Assembly: GCA_012931725.1 (NCBI GenBank)
Contig: CM022947.1
Span: forward strand, 27,740,220 to 27,804,219
Source of the DNA: Litsea cubeba
Lineage: Eukaryota; Streptophyta; Magnoliopsida; Laurales; Lauraceae
Length of the DNA stretch: 64,000 bases
Reading direction: 5' to 3'
The position numbers were made by a program, and so were the translations under genes. Under the pieces are notes generated by a model. That model was not told the origin of the DNA and did no database searches. It worked only from the letters and a program-made list of their open reading frames with translations. Below, in pieces: positions 43,730-55,395 of the stretch (within the stretch, counting starts at the first letter, position 1; each line of letters begins with the position of its first letter).

Positions 43730-46205
43730 AGACTCAATTTCAGTCAAGGTTGCATCCTCATGCCCATCCCGTCTACATGCCGCTCAAAGACTTTGGTAGT
43801 GAAAGGCTAAGTAAAGTAATCTGTGAGATTATCCGCAGATTCTATTTTAGTAATAGCAATGTCATCTCTCTGCACAATCTCTCTGACTAGATGATATTTC
43901 CTCTTTATGTGTTTTTAGCTTTTATGTTTCTTGGATTGCGCAACGACCTTGCTACTGTCATAGAAGACTATGAGTGGCTATTGCGCCAATGGTACCACCC
44001 CAAGTTTCAAAAGAAATCTCTTGAGCCATACCTACTTTTAAGTTCATTAGCTTCTTCTCAAGCAGCTATACGCTCAGGTAATGGCTCCTTTGTCAAGCAT
44101 TAACACATATCCAGAGGAAAACTTCCTGGAGTCCTTATTTGACATGATGTCAGAATCTGTGTATCCGACTGGAATCAGGTCATCGCTGATGTAAATTAAC
44201 ATGTAATCTCAAGTCCTTCTCAAGTGTTTTAAGAATACACTTTCACAGCAGTCTAATGGTCATGACCTGAGTTTGATTGATATCTGCTGACTCGGCCCAC
44301 CGAGTGATAGATATCCAATCTAGTACATAGCATAGCATACATGAGGCTACTAACAGCTGAAGCATATCGTACCGCTCTCATTTTCTTCTCTTCCTCAGTG
44401 GTCTTAGGACACTGATCCTTGGAAAGGTACACTCCATGCCTGATATATGCAGCTTGGGAAAAGTCAATCATCATATTATTTCAGTCTCGATAAAGCTTGA
44501 TCCCTAGGATGTAGTTGGCTTCTCCCAAATCCTTCATATTAAGTGTTTTAGCCAACCAAACTTGGACCGTAGACAACATCCCTATATCACTCGCAAGCAG
44601 AAGGATGTCATCGACATATAATACCAGAAAAACCACCATGCCTCCTTCACTTTTCATATACACAGATTGATCATCCGGATTTTGACTAAAATCAAACAAT
44701 TTTATTGCCTGGTCAAAATGGATGTTCCAACTCCGAGACGCCTACTTCAGTCCATAAATGGATTTCTTCATATTGCAAACTCTTTGCTCTTGGTCCTCAG
44801 CTATAAAACCGTCTGGTTGCATCATATAGATGGCTTCCTCAAGATGATCGTTAATAAATGTTGTCATGACATCCATTTGCCAAATCTCATGGTCAAGATG
44901 AGCTGTAATAGATAAGAGTATCCGGACAGACTTGAGCATGGCTACCGGCGAAAAGGTCTCCTCATAATCGATGCCTTTTTTCTGAGTATACCCTTTCACA
45001 ATGAGTATGGCCTTAAAGGTCTCAACTCTTCCGTCTGGTCCACTTTTTCTCTTGTAGACCCACTTGCATCCAATAGGATAAATATTGACAGGCACGTCCA
45101 CAAATCTTCAAACCTGATTAGAGTACATGGACTCCATCTCAGCTTTCATATCTTCTTGCCAACTTCACGAGTCCTTGTCATTTATAGCTTCATCATAGTT
45201 ACTGAGATCATGTTCATGCTTCTCTGGGATTGCCTCATAAGACTCTCCCAGCAACGTGAACTTGTTAAGAGGCCTAACAATCCCCCCCCCCACTACAATG
45301 AGGCTCTGGTGTAACTACAGGTTTAGGTAAGTGCGGATTTTCCCCAAGTTCGGTTCTTCCTGGATTTGGAATTGATTGTTCTTGAATCTCTTCCAGGACA
45401 ACCTGATCTAAAGTTCTACCGTCAATCATATAATCTTTTTCTAGAAAAAAATGCATTAGTACTGACAAGCTATTCTGCTCTCTAGGATTATGGAATAACC
45501 AACCTTCAGTTCCTTTAGGATATCATACAAAAGTGCATACTTCCGACTTCAGTTCCAACTTATCCACCGTTACCTTCAGCACATGTGCGGGATAACCCTA
45601 AATATATAAATGGTGTAGACTAGGCTTTCACCCAGACCACAACTTCCGAGGAGTCTTAGGTACAGACTTAGATGGTACGAGGTTCAGTATGTAAGTTGCA
45701 TTATCCAAGGCATAACCCCAAAAGGATATGGTTAATCTTGAAAAACTCAGCATAAACCTAACCATATCTAGAAGAGTCAGGTTCCTTCTTTCCGCTACTC
45801 CATTCTGCTGAGGCATTCCAAGAGTAGACAACTAGGATAATATCCCATTTTCTGATAAGTATCTCATAAAATCAGCGGAGAGATACTCGCCTCCTCGATC
45901 TGATCGAAGAATGTTGATACTCTACCCTAGTTGCTTTTCCGCTTCCGCTTGAAACTCTTTAAACTTTTCAAGAGCTCGGAATTGGGGTGCATAAGGTATA
46001 TGTATCTGTATCTAGAGTAATCATCTGTGAAAATGATGTACTCATAACCACGTCTCGCTCTAACATTCATGGATCCACACACATCAGTATGCACTAATTT
46101 CAATAAATCTTTGGCCCTATTGCTCTTAAATGAAAAGGATATTTTCATCATTTTGCCTTCCAGATAGGATTCGCAAATAGGCATTGGTTCTACCACCAAT
46201 TAAGG
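43730..46205 (-). pseudogene. pol: copia-3 pol remnant (integrase, RT, RNase H)
   Basis: The integrase piece at 46,199-45,927 reads LVHTDVCGSMNVRARRGYEY and IIFTDDYSRYRYIYLM, then QQNGVAERRNLTLLDMVRF at 45,831. RT pieces at 45,101-44,742 (GCKWVYKRKSG, YTQKKGIDYEETFSPVAMLK) and 44,699-44,481 (VLYVDDILLLASD) keep the YVDD box. RASAVSSLMYAMLCTRLD-like sequence follows at 44,370. Only the C-terminal end of RNase H remains at 43,900-43,740. Stops and frameshifts separate every piece. The central half of RNase H is not recognisable. Confidence 0.88.
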
Positions 46206-46603
46206 CAAGATAACATTGTCGGATGTGAATTTTGACCCCCCAAAGAGACATGGCTTGAGAAATCTCATTTCATCTATATATGCTATTTAAATTTGTACAT
46301 CGAAGATGAGGTTCTGACTACCCTCAAAATCGACAAATCATGATCGCCACCTACAGTAATGGTAGTAACACTATTCTAAAACGAAAGCTGAAGAAAAAAA
46401 TGGGAGAAAATAAGTGGGTGGGTTCTTCCTCTCGTCTAATGTACCACCGACAACACATGATTGTCATCCTATCACATTGATTTGGGTCCCTTTGATATTA
46501 GGTCTATTCAGGGTCATGAGTTAAGGTCCATTAATCCTCACATACCAAAATCATAGTATATCCAAGTAAAATAATAACTAAAGTAAAGAACATAAAAGGG
46601 GGG

Positions 46604-46976
46604 AGGTGCCAAATATTTTAGAAGAGAATCGGCCCCGTTCTCGGGTACCCCCTTCAAATCCCTTGGCAAAAAAAAAAAGGTTTAAAGGTTGAATTTTCAA
46701 ACCAAAGTGATGATGTAAATGAGATTACAATTTGTCATTTTTGTGTTTTCGGTGCTATACACAAGTGATAAAAAGTGAAAAGGCCAATGGGCCGAAATTG
46801 ATTGATAAGGGTGGCCAATGGGTCGGGATTGATTTAAAGGGTGGCCGATGGGCCGTGATTGTTTAAAAGTGTGTGCGAAATCACTCATCTCATCTCGTTA
46901 TTATCAATAATTCAATATTAGAAATCAACTCTTCATTTCCTATTAATTATTAAGCTCAATTAAATATTTGGCACCT
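46604..46976. repeat. inverted-repeat-bounded segment (373 bp)
   Basis: AGGTGCCAAATATTT at 46,604-46,618 is exactly complementary to 46,962-46,976. No target duplication is evident, so a MITE-like origin is only a possibility. Confidence 0.4.
46778..46867. repeat. three ~30-bp tandem units
   Basis: Variants of GGCCAATGGGYCGRRATTGAT repeat three times. Confidence 0.7.
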
Positions 46977-47354
46977 GAGGTGAAGGAAGAAATAAAAGGA
47001 ATATCTTTTTGGGTTTATTTTATTGGGTTTTATAGTTTTTATGGATTTTTTATAATGGGGCTTCAAGGGCCTAACTAGGGAATTTCTACTTGGATTCACG
47101 CGATTAATACTTTATTACCTATCATCGGATTAACCTTGACCTGAGGTCCTAGACCACCCACATCAGCTCTCCCAGTCCCCCAACGGAACAGGAAGAGTGA
47201 TGGGACGAAGCCTAATGCGCTAAGCTACCTAATTAGATAATCCAATTTATTCATAGGATGCAAATAGCCTAAGTTGTATAGTTCCTGCGCCTAAGCAACT
47301 TGTTGGGTAAGGTTTTAATTGATTCAAACTGTTTTAAGTTGTGATTTTGGTTGA

Positions 47355-47913
47355 GAGTGGTTTAAGGATGTTTTAAGGTTCTGTTGTTTTTAATTTGAAT
47401 AAGAACTCCAAAAGTAGTTGAAATGAAAAATTCAGAGTCAAGACAGGGCTATTTGCCCAGGGAGTGGAGCCTATCCTGACTGTTACAATGTTTTCAGCAC
47501 TTGTCAACAATTCGACTATAATTCGGAGCCCCAATTGGCTTCTGTTGGATTATGTTATTGTTTCAGGTTTGTTGTAAGCTCTAGACAATTCTAATTTTAA
47601 TGAATTCAATCTGAAATTTGAAACATGGTCGAAATTCTCAAATGGGGACTTAAAACAGGGTAGACGCCCAGGTTGTGGAGCCTATCCTGACAGTTCTTCG
47701 TTTCTCGAGTTTTCCTGGCTTTCAAAATTCCCGCGGTTCTAGATCAAGGTAATTGAATTCTCAATATGGTTCAGTGTTATGGAAGGTTCTATTTAAGTTA
47801 GATTTGAATCAGAATTCAAAACTAGATCGAAAGTCACAATTCAGTGTATCAAGTAGGGGTAGGCGCCTAGGGGGTTGAGCCTATCCTGATAGTTCGTATT
47901 TTTTAGGCCTTCC
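47355..47913. repeat. three degenerate ~210-bp repeats
   Basis: Each unit ends with a GCCYAGG block, then GGAGCCTATCCTGACAGTTC or a close variant (about 47,466, 47,675 and 47,877). They are preceded by GAATTCAAAAC- and GATCGAAA-like stretches. Confidence 0.65.
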
Positions 47914-48427
47914 TGATGGACCGCGCTTCTGCTCGGCGCTACCGAGGTCGGCAGACGTGGGAGTCCGTTTGATCCGACCTCGGGGGGCAAAGGCGTGCAT
48001 CAACATTTTTTTATGTGTGGGTGTGCCAGATTTTTTATTTTACTTGGAATTGCAAATGGTGATCCGGAGATCAACCTTCGCAAGTAAAAAGGAAATCAAC
48101 TTCTTTCAAGTTTTTCATTGCACATATATTTAAGAAAAAAGACATTTTCTTGATTTGCCATGAAAGGCGAGTTTTTTGGCATTTATAGCCAATTTTTGGC
48201 TTTTATAGGCGATTTTGGTGTTTATAGCCGATTTACAATTCTTATCAATAATGAAAGACAAGAGTTGCGATTTTTGTCTCTTTTAGAAAAATACAAAATA
48301 CAATGAAAAGCAAGAAAAGGAGGATCCAACTTCTCAAGAGATTGTGGGGGACTCGTTCAGATTGACGGTCGCAAGTCATGTGTAGACTTCGCCATCATCC
48401 ATGCAAATGAGAACAGAGGATGCTCTT

Positions 48428-51400
48428 TGTCATGTCCCCCGAACCCGATTAAAGAAATAACCGGATCCGGAGAGTGAATTTTAGGACTAATTAAAATTTT
48501 TGTCCTTTGTGCCCACGAATCGTAGTCCGCGGTGAGGATTTAATATTTCAAACCTCATGTGTTACAATAAATGTAGAGTTAATACAACTCTAGGCATATG
48601 GAATCTCAAGCAATGATTAATAAACTCTCATTAAATTTAAAGTCGCAAGAAGAGTAAACAGAACTAATAAGTTAAGTTAATTATTACATTAGCCATCCCA
48701 AAATACAAGGCCAATAAAAGAACAGAAGTCAATGTAAGAAAAGGTCCAACGAGAGAAATAAGGAATAAAAGAATAATCTAATAAAACCCAATGTATCTCT
48801 CTCGTGCCTGAGGTAATGACGCTACTCTACGTCATCGGCACGCCACTCTCGTGCCTCCTCAGCTGGTTGGAGATCCTTTGGGATCTCCTCACCTGCCTGC
48901 TCCTCATAGTAGAAGTCACCTAATGTGTCTGCACACCAAGGAACAGAGTCAACGACATGTTGAGCAATAGGTATACAAAGCATAATAAACACGACATGCA
49001 TCAAGTGTAGAGTAATGACAGGTATAGATCATATGAATACAAGAAATGCGAAACTAGGCATAAAGCGAGATTTATAACCAACAAGAACAATAAAAAAGGA
49101 ATCCTAACAATCATCTAACAATAACCACTATCCATGCAAATGCAAAACAAGAACAAGCAAGAGGGAGACTCCGAGAATGTCCAAAGCCACCTCCCGGGGT
49201 ACCAGTAACAATCCCCTTGGACTACTGATACCATAGTCTGGCTCCAGTGGGATCCTAACTCCCTATCCTGATAATAGCAGCACGGTCCTAGCCCGCTCCC
49301 AGCTATTCAACGCCATGGACGCCGTCCTATGCCGACTGCCCACCCCGACAACCGGAGTAACCGATTCGTCATTAAATCCCAAATTGCAGATGGCCATGAT
49401 ATGCAACAATAATAAAGTGGTTCTGACACAAGAACATCAAGACAAGCAAGTCTGGCTAGTTCCAAGTGCAAGACAAGTTCATAGGGATTATCTTATTCAA
49501 GACGATACAAGACAAGCAAGCCACATGATAATCCCCCTCCATTACTAGCCAGTCATGTTCATCCAACAAGACACGGTTTTCTAAGGTACACTCTAAGTCA
49601 AGTCCAAGTCCTATATTCTATAAGAATTTATGTTTCATAATTGATTACGTGTTTTATGCCAAGAGTGTACTAGGAATGTTATCAACGGATACAAGTCACA
49701 AGTCAAGGAAGAATTACAATCCAATCCTAGGCAAGTGGTGTCATCCCTGTATTCCACGTGTTCTAACGGAGTATATGTGGAAATTGGATCAATGATACTT
49801 TAGGAAAAATCCCTTGGTGTACAATCATGTTGAGCATCATTCCATTCAACTCCATATGCATTCGGTTACACTACGTGTAATGCACGAATACCTAGACAAC
49901 CCATCGAATTCACACCAAGCCACGTGATTTGATTTCAATCCCATTTATGGTCATGTGATAGTAAATTAGGGGTTTCCATCATCTAAGTCCCAATCCTAGG
50001 TTTCAGTTTTTAGTCCGGAAAAAGACAAGTGAAATGGCCAATTTCGGCTGACCCTCATGATAGTATTGGTTAACCGACATGATGGTCTCGGTTGACCGAC
50101 GTGATGGCCTCGGTTGACCAACACGAACCGAGGGCTAACCGACGGAACAAAAACCAATTTATGCTCTCGGGTTTTAGAACCGACACGAGCCTCAGTTGAC
50201 CGAATCAGTTCGGCTAACCGACGTTTGAACCGAGAGCTGACCGACTGTACAAAATCGGTGTAAAACATGCCCTCGGATTTTTTGATCGAGATGGTGTTCG
50301 GCTGACCGACACCATGCTGTCGGTTGACCGACGATGAACCGACGAGTGAACCGACAGTATGGAACTCGTACAGGTTCAGGCCATTTCTGAACTCTTTCTT
50401 CCCCATTTCATTTCCTCCATTCCCACACCTTTCCAAGGCTAAAACCTGCATAAAAATAGAGCCTCCTGCTCTCCCCATCATCCATTCCATTTATTCCATT
50501 TCTAACAAGTTAAACAACTTTTAAGATTTCCAATTCATAATTAAACCAAATTCAATTCCCAAAACCCAATCTAGCATATTAATTTAAATCCATAACAATA
50601 CAGGCTTGGAATTAGGGAAGTCTATCAAGAAACATAGCCAGATCAATAATAAAACAACATACATGCTTATAATGTAATGCATATCCACATGCCTCAACCA
50701 AGATGTAGATTGAAAATGGGTGAAATTTGAGGAGAAGCTTTTCTACCCCAAAATCAACAATCTAACCCGAATAAATACCACCTAGAACGCAAAGGAGAAG
50801 AAAGAAAGAAAAAGAATCAAGATCGAACCTAAATCTAACCAAAAGGCATATGATTGAAAAAATGGAGTTACTGGAAACCTTACCAGGTTGATACCAGAAG
50901 CAAGAGGGAATTGCAAGGATGAAGATGAACGGTTCGAATCGCGGAGTTGATCTCTCCGGGCTAAAGTTCTAAGTTGAGAAAGGAAGAAGAAGAAGATGGG
51001 GTGCGGTTCTCTCTTTCGTTGCAGAGAAAGAAAAGAAGATTAGGGTTATCTTCGTTTAAGAAGACGAGAGGGAGGAAAAGACCAAATTATCCTTTAAGTG
51101 GGTCCCGTAAAAGAATGGACCACTTGAAAGGTTTCTGATCGCCGGATCGCAACGAGTCAAGAGACAAAAGTCATCAGAACGACGAGACCTTTCCAACGAA
51201 CCCAAAATCACGGCATTTGGAATATTTCGGAAAAACACTCAATTTTCCCTAAATTGCAAACTACGCCCCTACTATGATCAAACAAACTCGGAATCAAACG
51301 AAACTTTTGAGACACTATTCTAATGCTAAAATAAGCTCGCTCATGATCTAAACCCACTTAAATATCTAAATACAATTAAATAAAATAATAATAAATTAAA

Positions 51401-51457
51401 CAGGTCAACGGGCCGGGTATTGGGCCCAACTGACCCAGTAATGTCACAGACCTTACA
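48428..51457. mobile_element. solo LTR, 3,030 bp, TSD CTCTT
   Basis: It starts TGTCATGTCCCCCG, ends CAGACCTTACA and is flanked by CTCTT at 48,423-48,427 and 51,458-51,462. It carries no gag-pol frame. The intact target (GATGCTATTGATTTGC at about 32,190) confirms the insertion. Ends and size resemble Del/Tekay chromovirus LTRs, which is my tentative placement. Orientation is uncertain. Confidence 0.85.
50030..50345. repeat. GGTTGACCGAC-rich degenerate repeats in solo LTR
   Basis: About a dozen occurrences of CGGTTGACCGAC, CGGCTGACCGAC or GGCTAACCGAC with 15-30 bp spacers. No coding frame. Confidence 0.75.
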
Positions 51458-53532
51458 CTCTTGATTTGCTTGGCTTGGCTATAACCTCAGATTTTTAGAG
51501 GACAAAGACCAAGAGGAGGTCCTATATCCAATAAAAAGCTAAGTAGACAGGCTGAAAAGCCATGTCTAAGCCATTGGAGGCAGAAGGATAAGGCAAGGAC
51601 CTTGGGCGGGGTGCCCCCCCAAGGGACTTTTGTCACCTTGTAGCGGTGGTCGGTGCGGAACTTTCGCAGAGTTTTCTCTCTTTTTCTTTCTCTCAGATTT
51701 TCTATCTGTATTCTTCTGGATTTACAATGCCCATTCTTCTTGGAAATCTCTCTTATTTATAGGCTCTTAGTAGCCATTTAGGAGTGTTTATGGGCTTTAA
51801 TCATATTTAAGCCGCATTAAGGGAGGAGTTACAAGGTTTAGTTCCTTTATTTCATAACTCCTGGACCTTGGCTTCTGATTGGCCAATGGAGGTTAAGGGC
51901 ATTTAATCGCCTTTAATCACCATGATGGGAGGAGTTTCATGGGTTAAATGCCATGAATCAATTGACTTGTAACTCCTGCATGCATGCTTCTGATTGGGCC
52001 GTCCAAAGAAATGAATTAATGACTGCAATAAAGCTAGTCAATTAATGGCATTAAGTGGTCGCCGAGCAGTTGAAGAGTCACGGGCCGTGCCGCGTCTTTT
52101 GGGATTCTTCTGGCGATGATCATCGATGGATCTTCATGTAGATCGACGTCGGATGACCATGTAACTTTAGGCATTGATTGTCAAGAGCGGGTCGGTGCCA
52201 TCTGTCCTGTCGATTTCTCGATCGATCGAGTAGAAAGCGCACTTTTTTGGTTGACCGGTTGGCGATCAATGTTGATTTTGATACTCTTGAAGACGGACCC
52301 ATGATTTTGACAGATGTCGAAGGATTTGGTACCTCAAAAGTATGAATTTTGAAAAATCTCAGGAGTTGGAAACTTCAAAATGCAAAAACGACGGAAAACG
52401 GACCTCTTCGGGGCGAACCCGGCGGTCTGGAGCACCATGGTTACCGGCGACCATGGGCCAGGGTCGCAGGCTGCAACCCTGGGCCAAGGTCGTGGGCTGC
52501 GACCCTTGGGGGCATATTCCCCCTTTTGGTCCCGTTTCGCAACCGTTTTGAGGTCTTTTTCATTCTTTTTTTCTCCTATATTTTTCTTGACATTTTTACA
52601 CATTTATTGGCCCGATTTGTCTGCAGAAGACTTGATGAGAATCCTTGCATTTTCGGGTGCGAAGTTTCCAATTTTCTGGGAAAGTCGAAGACATTGATGC
52701 GTGGGGCTGCCGATTTTCCGTCAGAAGCTTAAACTGGGTCAAACGATGTCAGAATGACCTGAAATTTGAGGTGAAGCCTCCTGAGCAATAAATAAGACCA
52801 ACCATAGGCTTTTATTTGAGTTTTGAAGCTGTATGGGTCCTGTTGCCAGTAAAATTGAATTTGTCGCGAGGAAGATGTCACAGCTTGATGTGTGGTCAAC
52901 CGATGTCCGATTGACTTGAAATTTGACAGGGAACCTATTGAAGTCATTTTGAGATGATCCATAGGTTCCGTCTTGGAAACCATGGTCCCGGGGAACTTCG
53001 CCACCAAGAGGCCTGATTTCGCTTCCGAGCGTCAAAGTATGGTCAAATGTTGTCGAAATGACCTGAAACTTGACGTGTAGCCCTTTGTAAGCATTTTGAA
53101 GCCAGCCATGTGCTCTATCTGATGAGTGATGGCCTCGGTGGTTCTCGCCGCCAAAAGGCTTGATTTGGCTGTTCGAGGGTTGATGTAGGGTAAAACGTTG
53201 TCGGTTTGACTTGGAACTTGACGTGGAGCCTTTTAAACTTATTTTGAAATCATCCACAGGCTATGATCGAAGATTTGGTGTCTTCGATGCTGTCACCGCC
53301 GGGAGCTTCTGTTCAGCTATCGAGAAGTGAAGTTAGGCCAAATGATTTTGAAATGGCCTGAAACTTCTAGTGTACTCCTCTTTTTGCTGTCTTGAAGGAT
53401 CTTGCAGTTTTTATTTAATTCTTACAAGATTTGATTTTTTGAGAAGTAACATCGCCCATTTGTGGTAGGCTGTAGCTTCATGTAGCTTTCTTGATGTTGA
53501 GGTGGCAAAGTGACATTTTTTGTTGTCAACAA

Positions 53533-53547
53533 ATGCCCCCTCGAGGT
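53533..53547 (-). other. polypurine tract of right Tat element
   Basis: AATGCCCCCTCGAG in the plus direction, immediately inside the 3' LTR. This is the same tract as at 15,599. Confidence 0.8.
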
Positions 53548-54530
53548 ACAGCGACCAGGTGCTTAACTTTTGTAGTCGATGTGCCTCGAAGAGATTCTTG
53601 AATAAGAGTTTGTGACTTGACCAAGAGTCTTTGAACAGTCTTTGCTTTTGAGCTTCCAAGGGAATTTTATGGCAGTGAAAGGGATCACGTACCATCTCAA
53701 GGCAAAGTTTTGAAAATGACATCAGGGATGCGGATTTTGGGTTTTTGGTTTTGACCTTGTGACCTAAGAAGCTGTATGTGGCAGGTTAGGGGGTCGGGTT
53801 TGGTTTTGACTGTGTCACCCAACAAGCTATATGTGGAATGTTGGGGGGTCGATTTTGGTTTTGATCTTGTGACCTAACATGCTGTATGTGGCAAGTTAGG
53901 AGATCAGGATTTTGGTTTTTGGTTTCTGTCTTGTGACCTAACAAGCTGTATGTGGCAAGTTAGGGGACCAGGATTTGGTTTGGATTTTTGTGGAATGTCA
54001 ATTTGAAGATTTTGACTCAATTTGGTTTATGAGGCTGGATGGTTTGATTTTTGGAAGCTCATGGGGCTTGGAATTCTTTTGTATGGTCCAATCAACTCAA
54101 AAGAGGCATGGAACCATTTTTGTATGCTCTTGGTAAGAGAGATTTCTCTTCGACTAAAAGCCCAATTTTTTTTTATTATTTTTTTTTAGTGCCTAGGTGG
54201 TCAAACCTGGCTCGTATGGGCTAACCCATAGGAACTTAAGCTTTTGAAATGGCTTAGATCTCATATGGTGTCATTTTTGTAAAGAATATCTAAAAATATC
54301 TCTTTTGGATAGAGAATATCTAAGAATATCGTTACTTGGAGAGAATCTCTCATGTCTCCTTTATTTTGGGAGAAAATATCTCAAGTTGGGAGAAAATCTC
54401 TCATTGCTTTCTTTTTGGGAGAGAATCCCTCAAGATATCTTTCTTTTAGAAAAGAATCTATCCAATTTCTTTCTTTTGGTAAGGTTACTAATTAGTAACA
54501 CTTACCTTTTTCTTGTTTCCTTTTTTGGTT
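53548..54530. repeat. Tat 3' UTR with short tandem arrays (right copy)
   Basis: Four ~60-bp units with CTGTATGTGGCAAGTTAG lie at 53,770-53,985, and 30-35 bp GAGAATATCTCAAG-type units at 54,270-54,460. No gene is visible. Confidence 0.8.
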
Positions 54531-54540
54531 TGCACTCTTC

Positions 54541-54548
54541 TATAAAAG
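54541..54548 (+). promoter_or_regulatory. TATA box of antisense gene (right copy)
   Basis: TATAAAAG lies 117 bp before the ATG. The downstream GGTTGGATCTCTTGCTC is shared with the left copy. Confidence 0.65.
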
Positions 54549-54674
54549 CAAGGGGAGGTTGGATCTCTTGCTCTTATTGCTTTCTTTTGCAAAAATTCAA
54601 GAGTGCTCCAAGACCAAGAATTCTTCTTCTTCAAAGATCTTCAAGCTTTTCTTCTTCTCCATCAATGGCTTCAA

Positions 54675-55395
54675 GTAAGTTCTTTTTCTCAAGAAAACTC
54701 CTTTCTAGAAAATAAGATGGTAAAAAAACATTTTTCTTTATTTCTTTCTTTTCTTTTCCACGTGTTTTCTCTTTTATTTTTTTACACGTGTTTTTTTTTT
54801 CTCGTGCGTTTTTTTTTTTGCACATTTTTTTTTTAGTTTTTTTTTGTGGTACGGATCTGGCCGTATGGCTGTGGGCCAGTCCCATTTTTTATTTCTTTTT
54901 TTTGCTGATCTTTCTTCTTCTTTTTTTTATCTTTCTTCCCCTCTTTTTTTTAGAAAGTTTTCTTTTTCTTCTTTTTTTTTTGTTCTTTTGTTTCTCCCTT
55001 TTTTTTTAGAAAGTTTCTTTTTTTTCTTTTTCTTTTTTTGTTCATCATGATAATGTATTTTTTTTGGCAAACCGAGATACTCATGCATGCATTTTCTGTA
55101 AATTGAATTGGTAGCATGATGTGATAGCATACCTGAAAGTTTTTGCAAATTTGGGAATTTGGAGCTCGCAGCGATGTTGAGCCCTTCTTGATTTTGCGGA
55201 GACTTTGAGGTTTCGAAAGTTTGGAGTTTCGGAGCTCGCAACAATGTTGAGCCCATCTTCAAGCTTTCTATTTCTTTCGGGGTATTTCTTTTTTTTTCTA
55301 AATTGCCCCAGAGTCATGTCAAAATTTTGCCAGATTTTTTTTTAGCGAAATTCTATCATTTTGATGATGATCTTTTTCTTTTCCAACCTTTGCAG
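54675..55395 (+). other. intron 1 of antisense gene (right copy)
   Basis: Donor TCAA|GTAAGT, acceptor CCTTTGCAG|GCGG, 721 bp, T-rich. Splicing keeps the frame open from the ATG to the stop at 55,632. Confidence 0.8.

Larger units (their letters stand above)
42810..46205 (-). mobile_element. Ty1/copia element copia-3, old, 5'-truncated
   Basis: A minus-strand copia remnant made of 3' LTR, polypurine tract, RNase H end, RT and integrase. It ends inside the pre-integrase region near 46,205, with no gag, leader or 5' LTR. It is far more decayed than copia-1 and copia-2. Confidence 0.85.
46206..47913. other. non-coding interval of unknown origin
   Basis: No coding frame and no match to the other elements here. 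It holds a 15-bp inverted repeat pair (46,604/46,976), a short tandem array (46,778-46,867) and three ~210-bp repeats (47,355-47,913). It could be the oldest local DNA or an unrecognised element. Confidence 0.5.
47914..53532 (-). repeat. 3' LTR of right Tat element, interrupted by a solo LTR
   Basis: The LTR end (reverse complement TGATGGACC) is at 47,914 and the start (reverse complement TTGTCAACA) at 53,532. Removing 3,035 bp of insertion plus one TSD leaves about 2,584 bp, matching the complete LTR at 15,613. Five U3 repeats and the TATA box (51,754-51,761, minus) are present. Confidence 0.9.

Noticed and set aside
49315..50524. short ORFs inside the solo LTR
   Set aside because: They have no domain, no codon bias is evident, and they lie in an element recognised by its TG/CA ends and TSD as an LTR.
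53020..53260. 172-codon minus-strand ORF as a gene
   Set aside because: It is made of U3 repeat units of the Tat 3' LTR. The repeated GSTSS/FQV pattern reflects DNA repeats.
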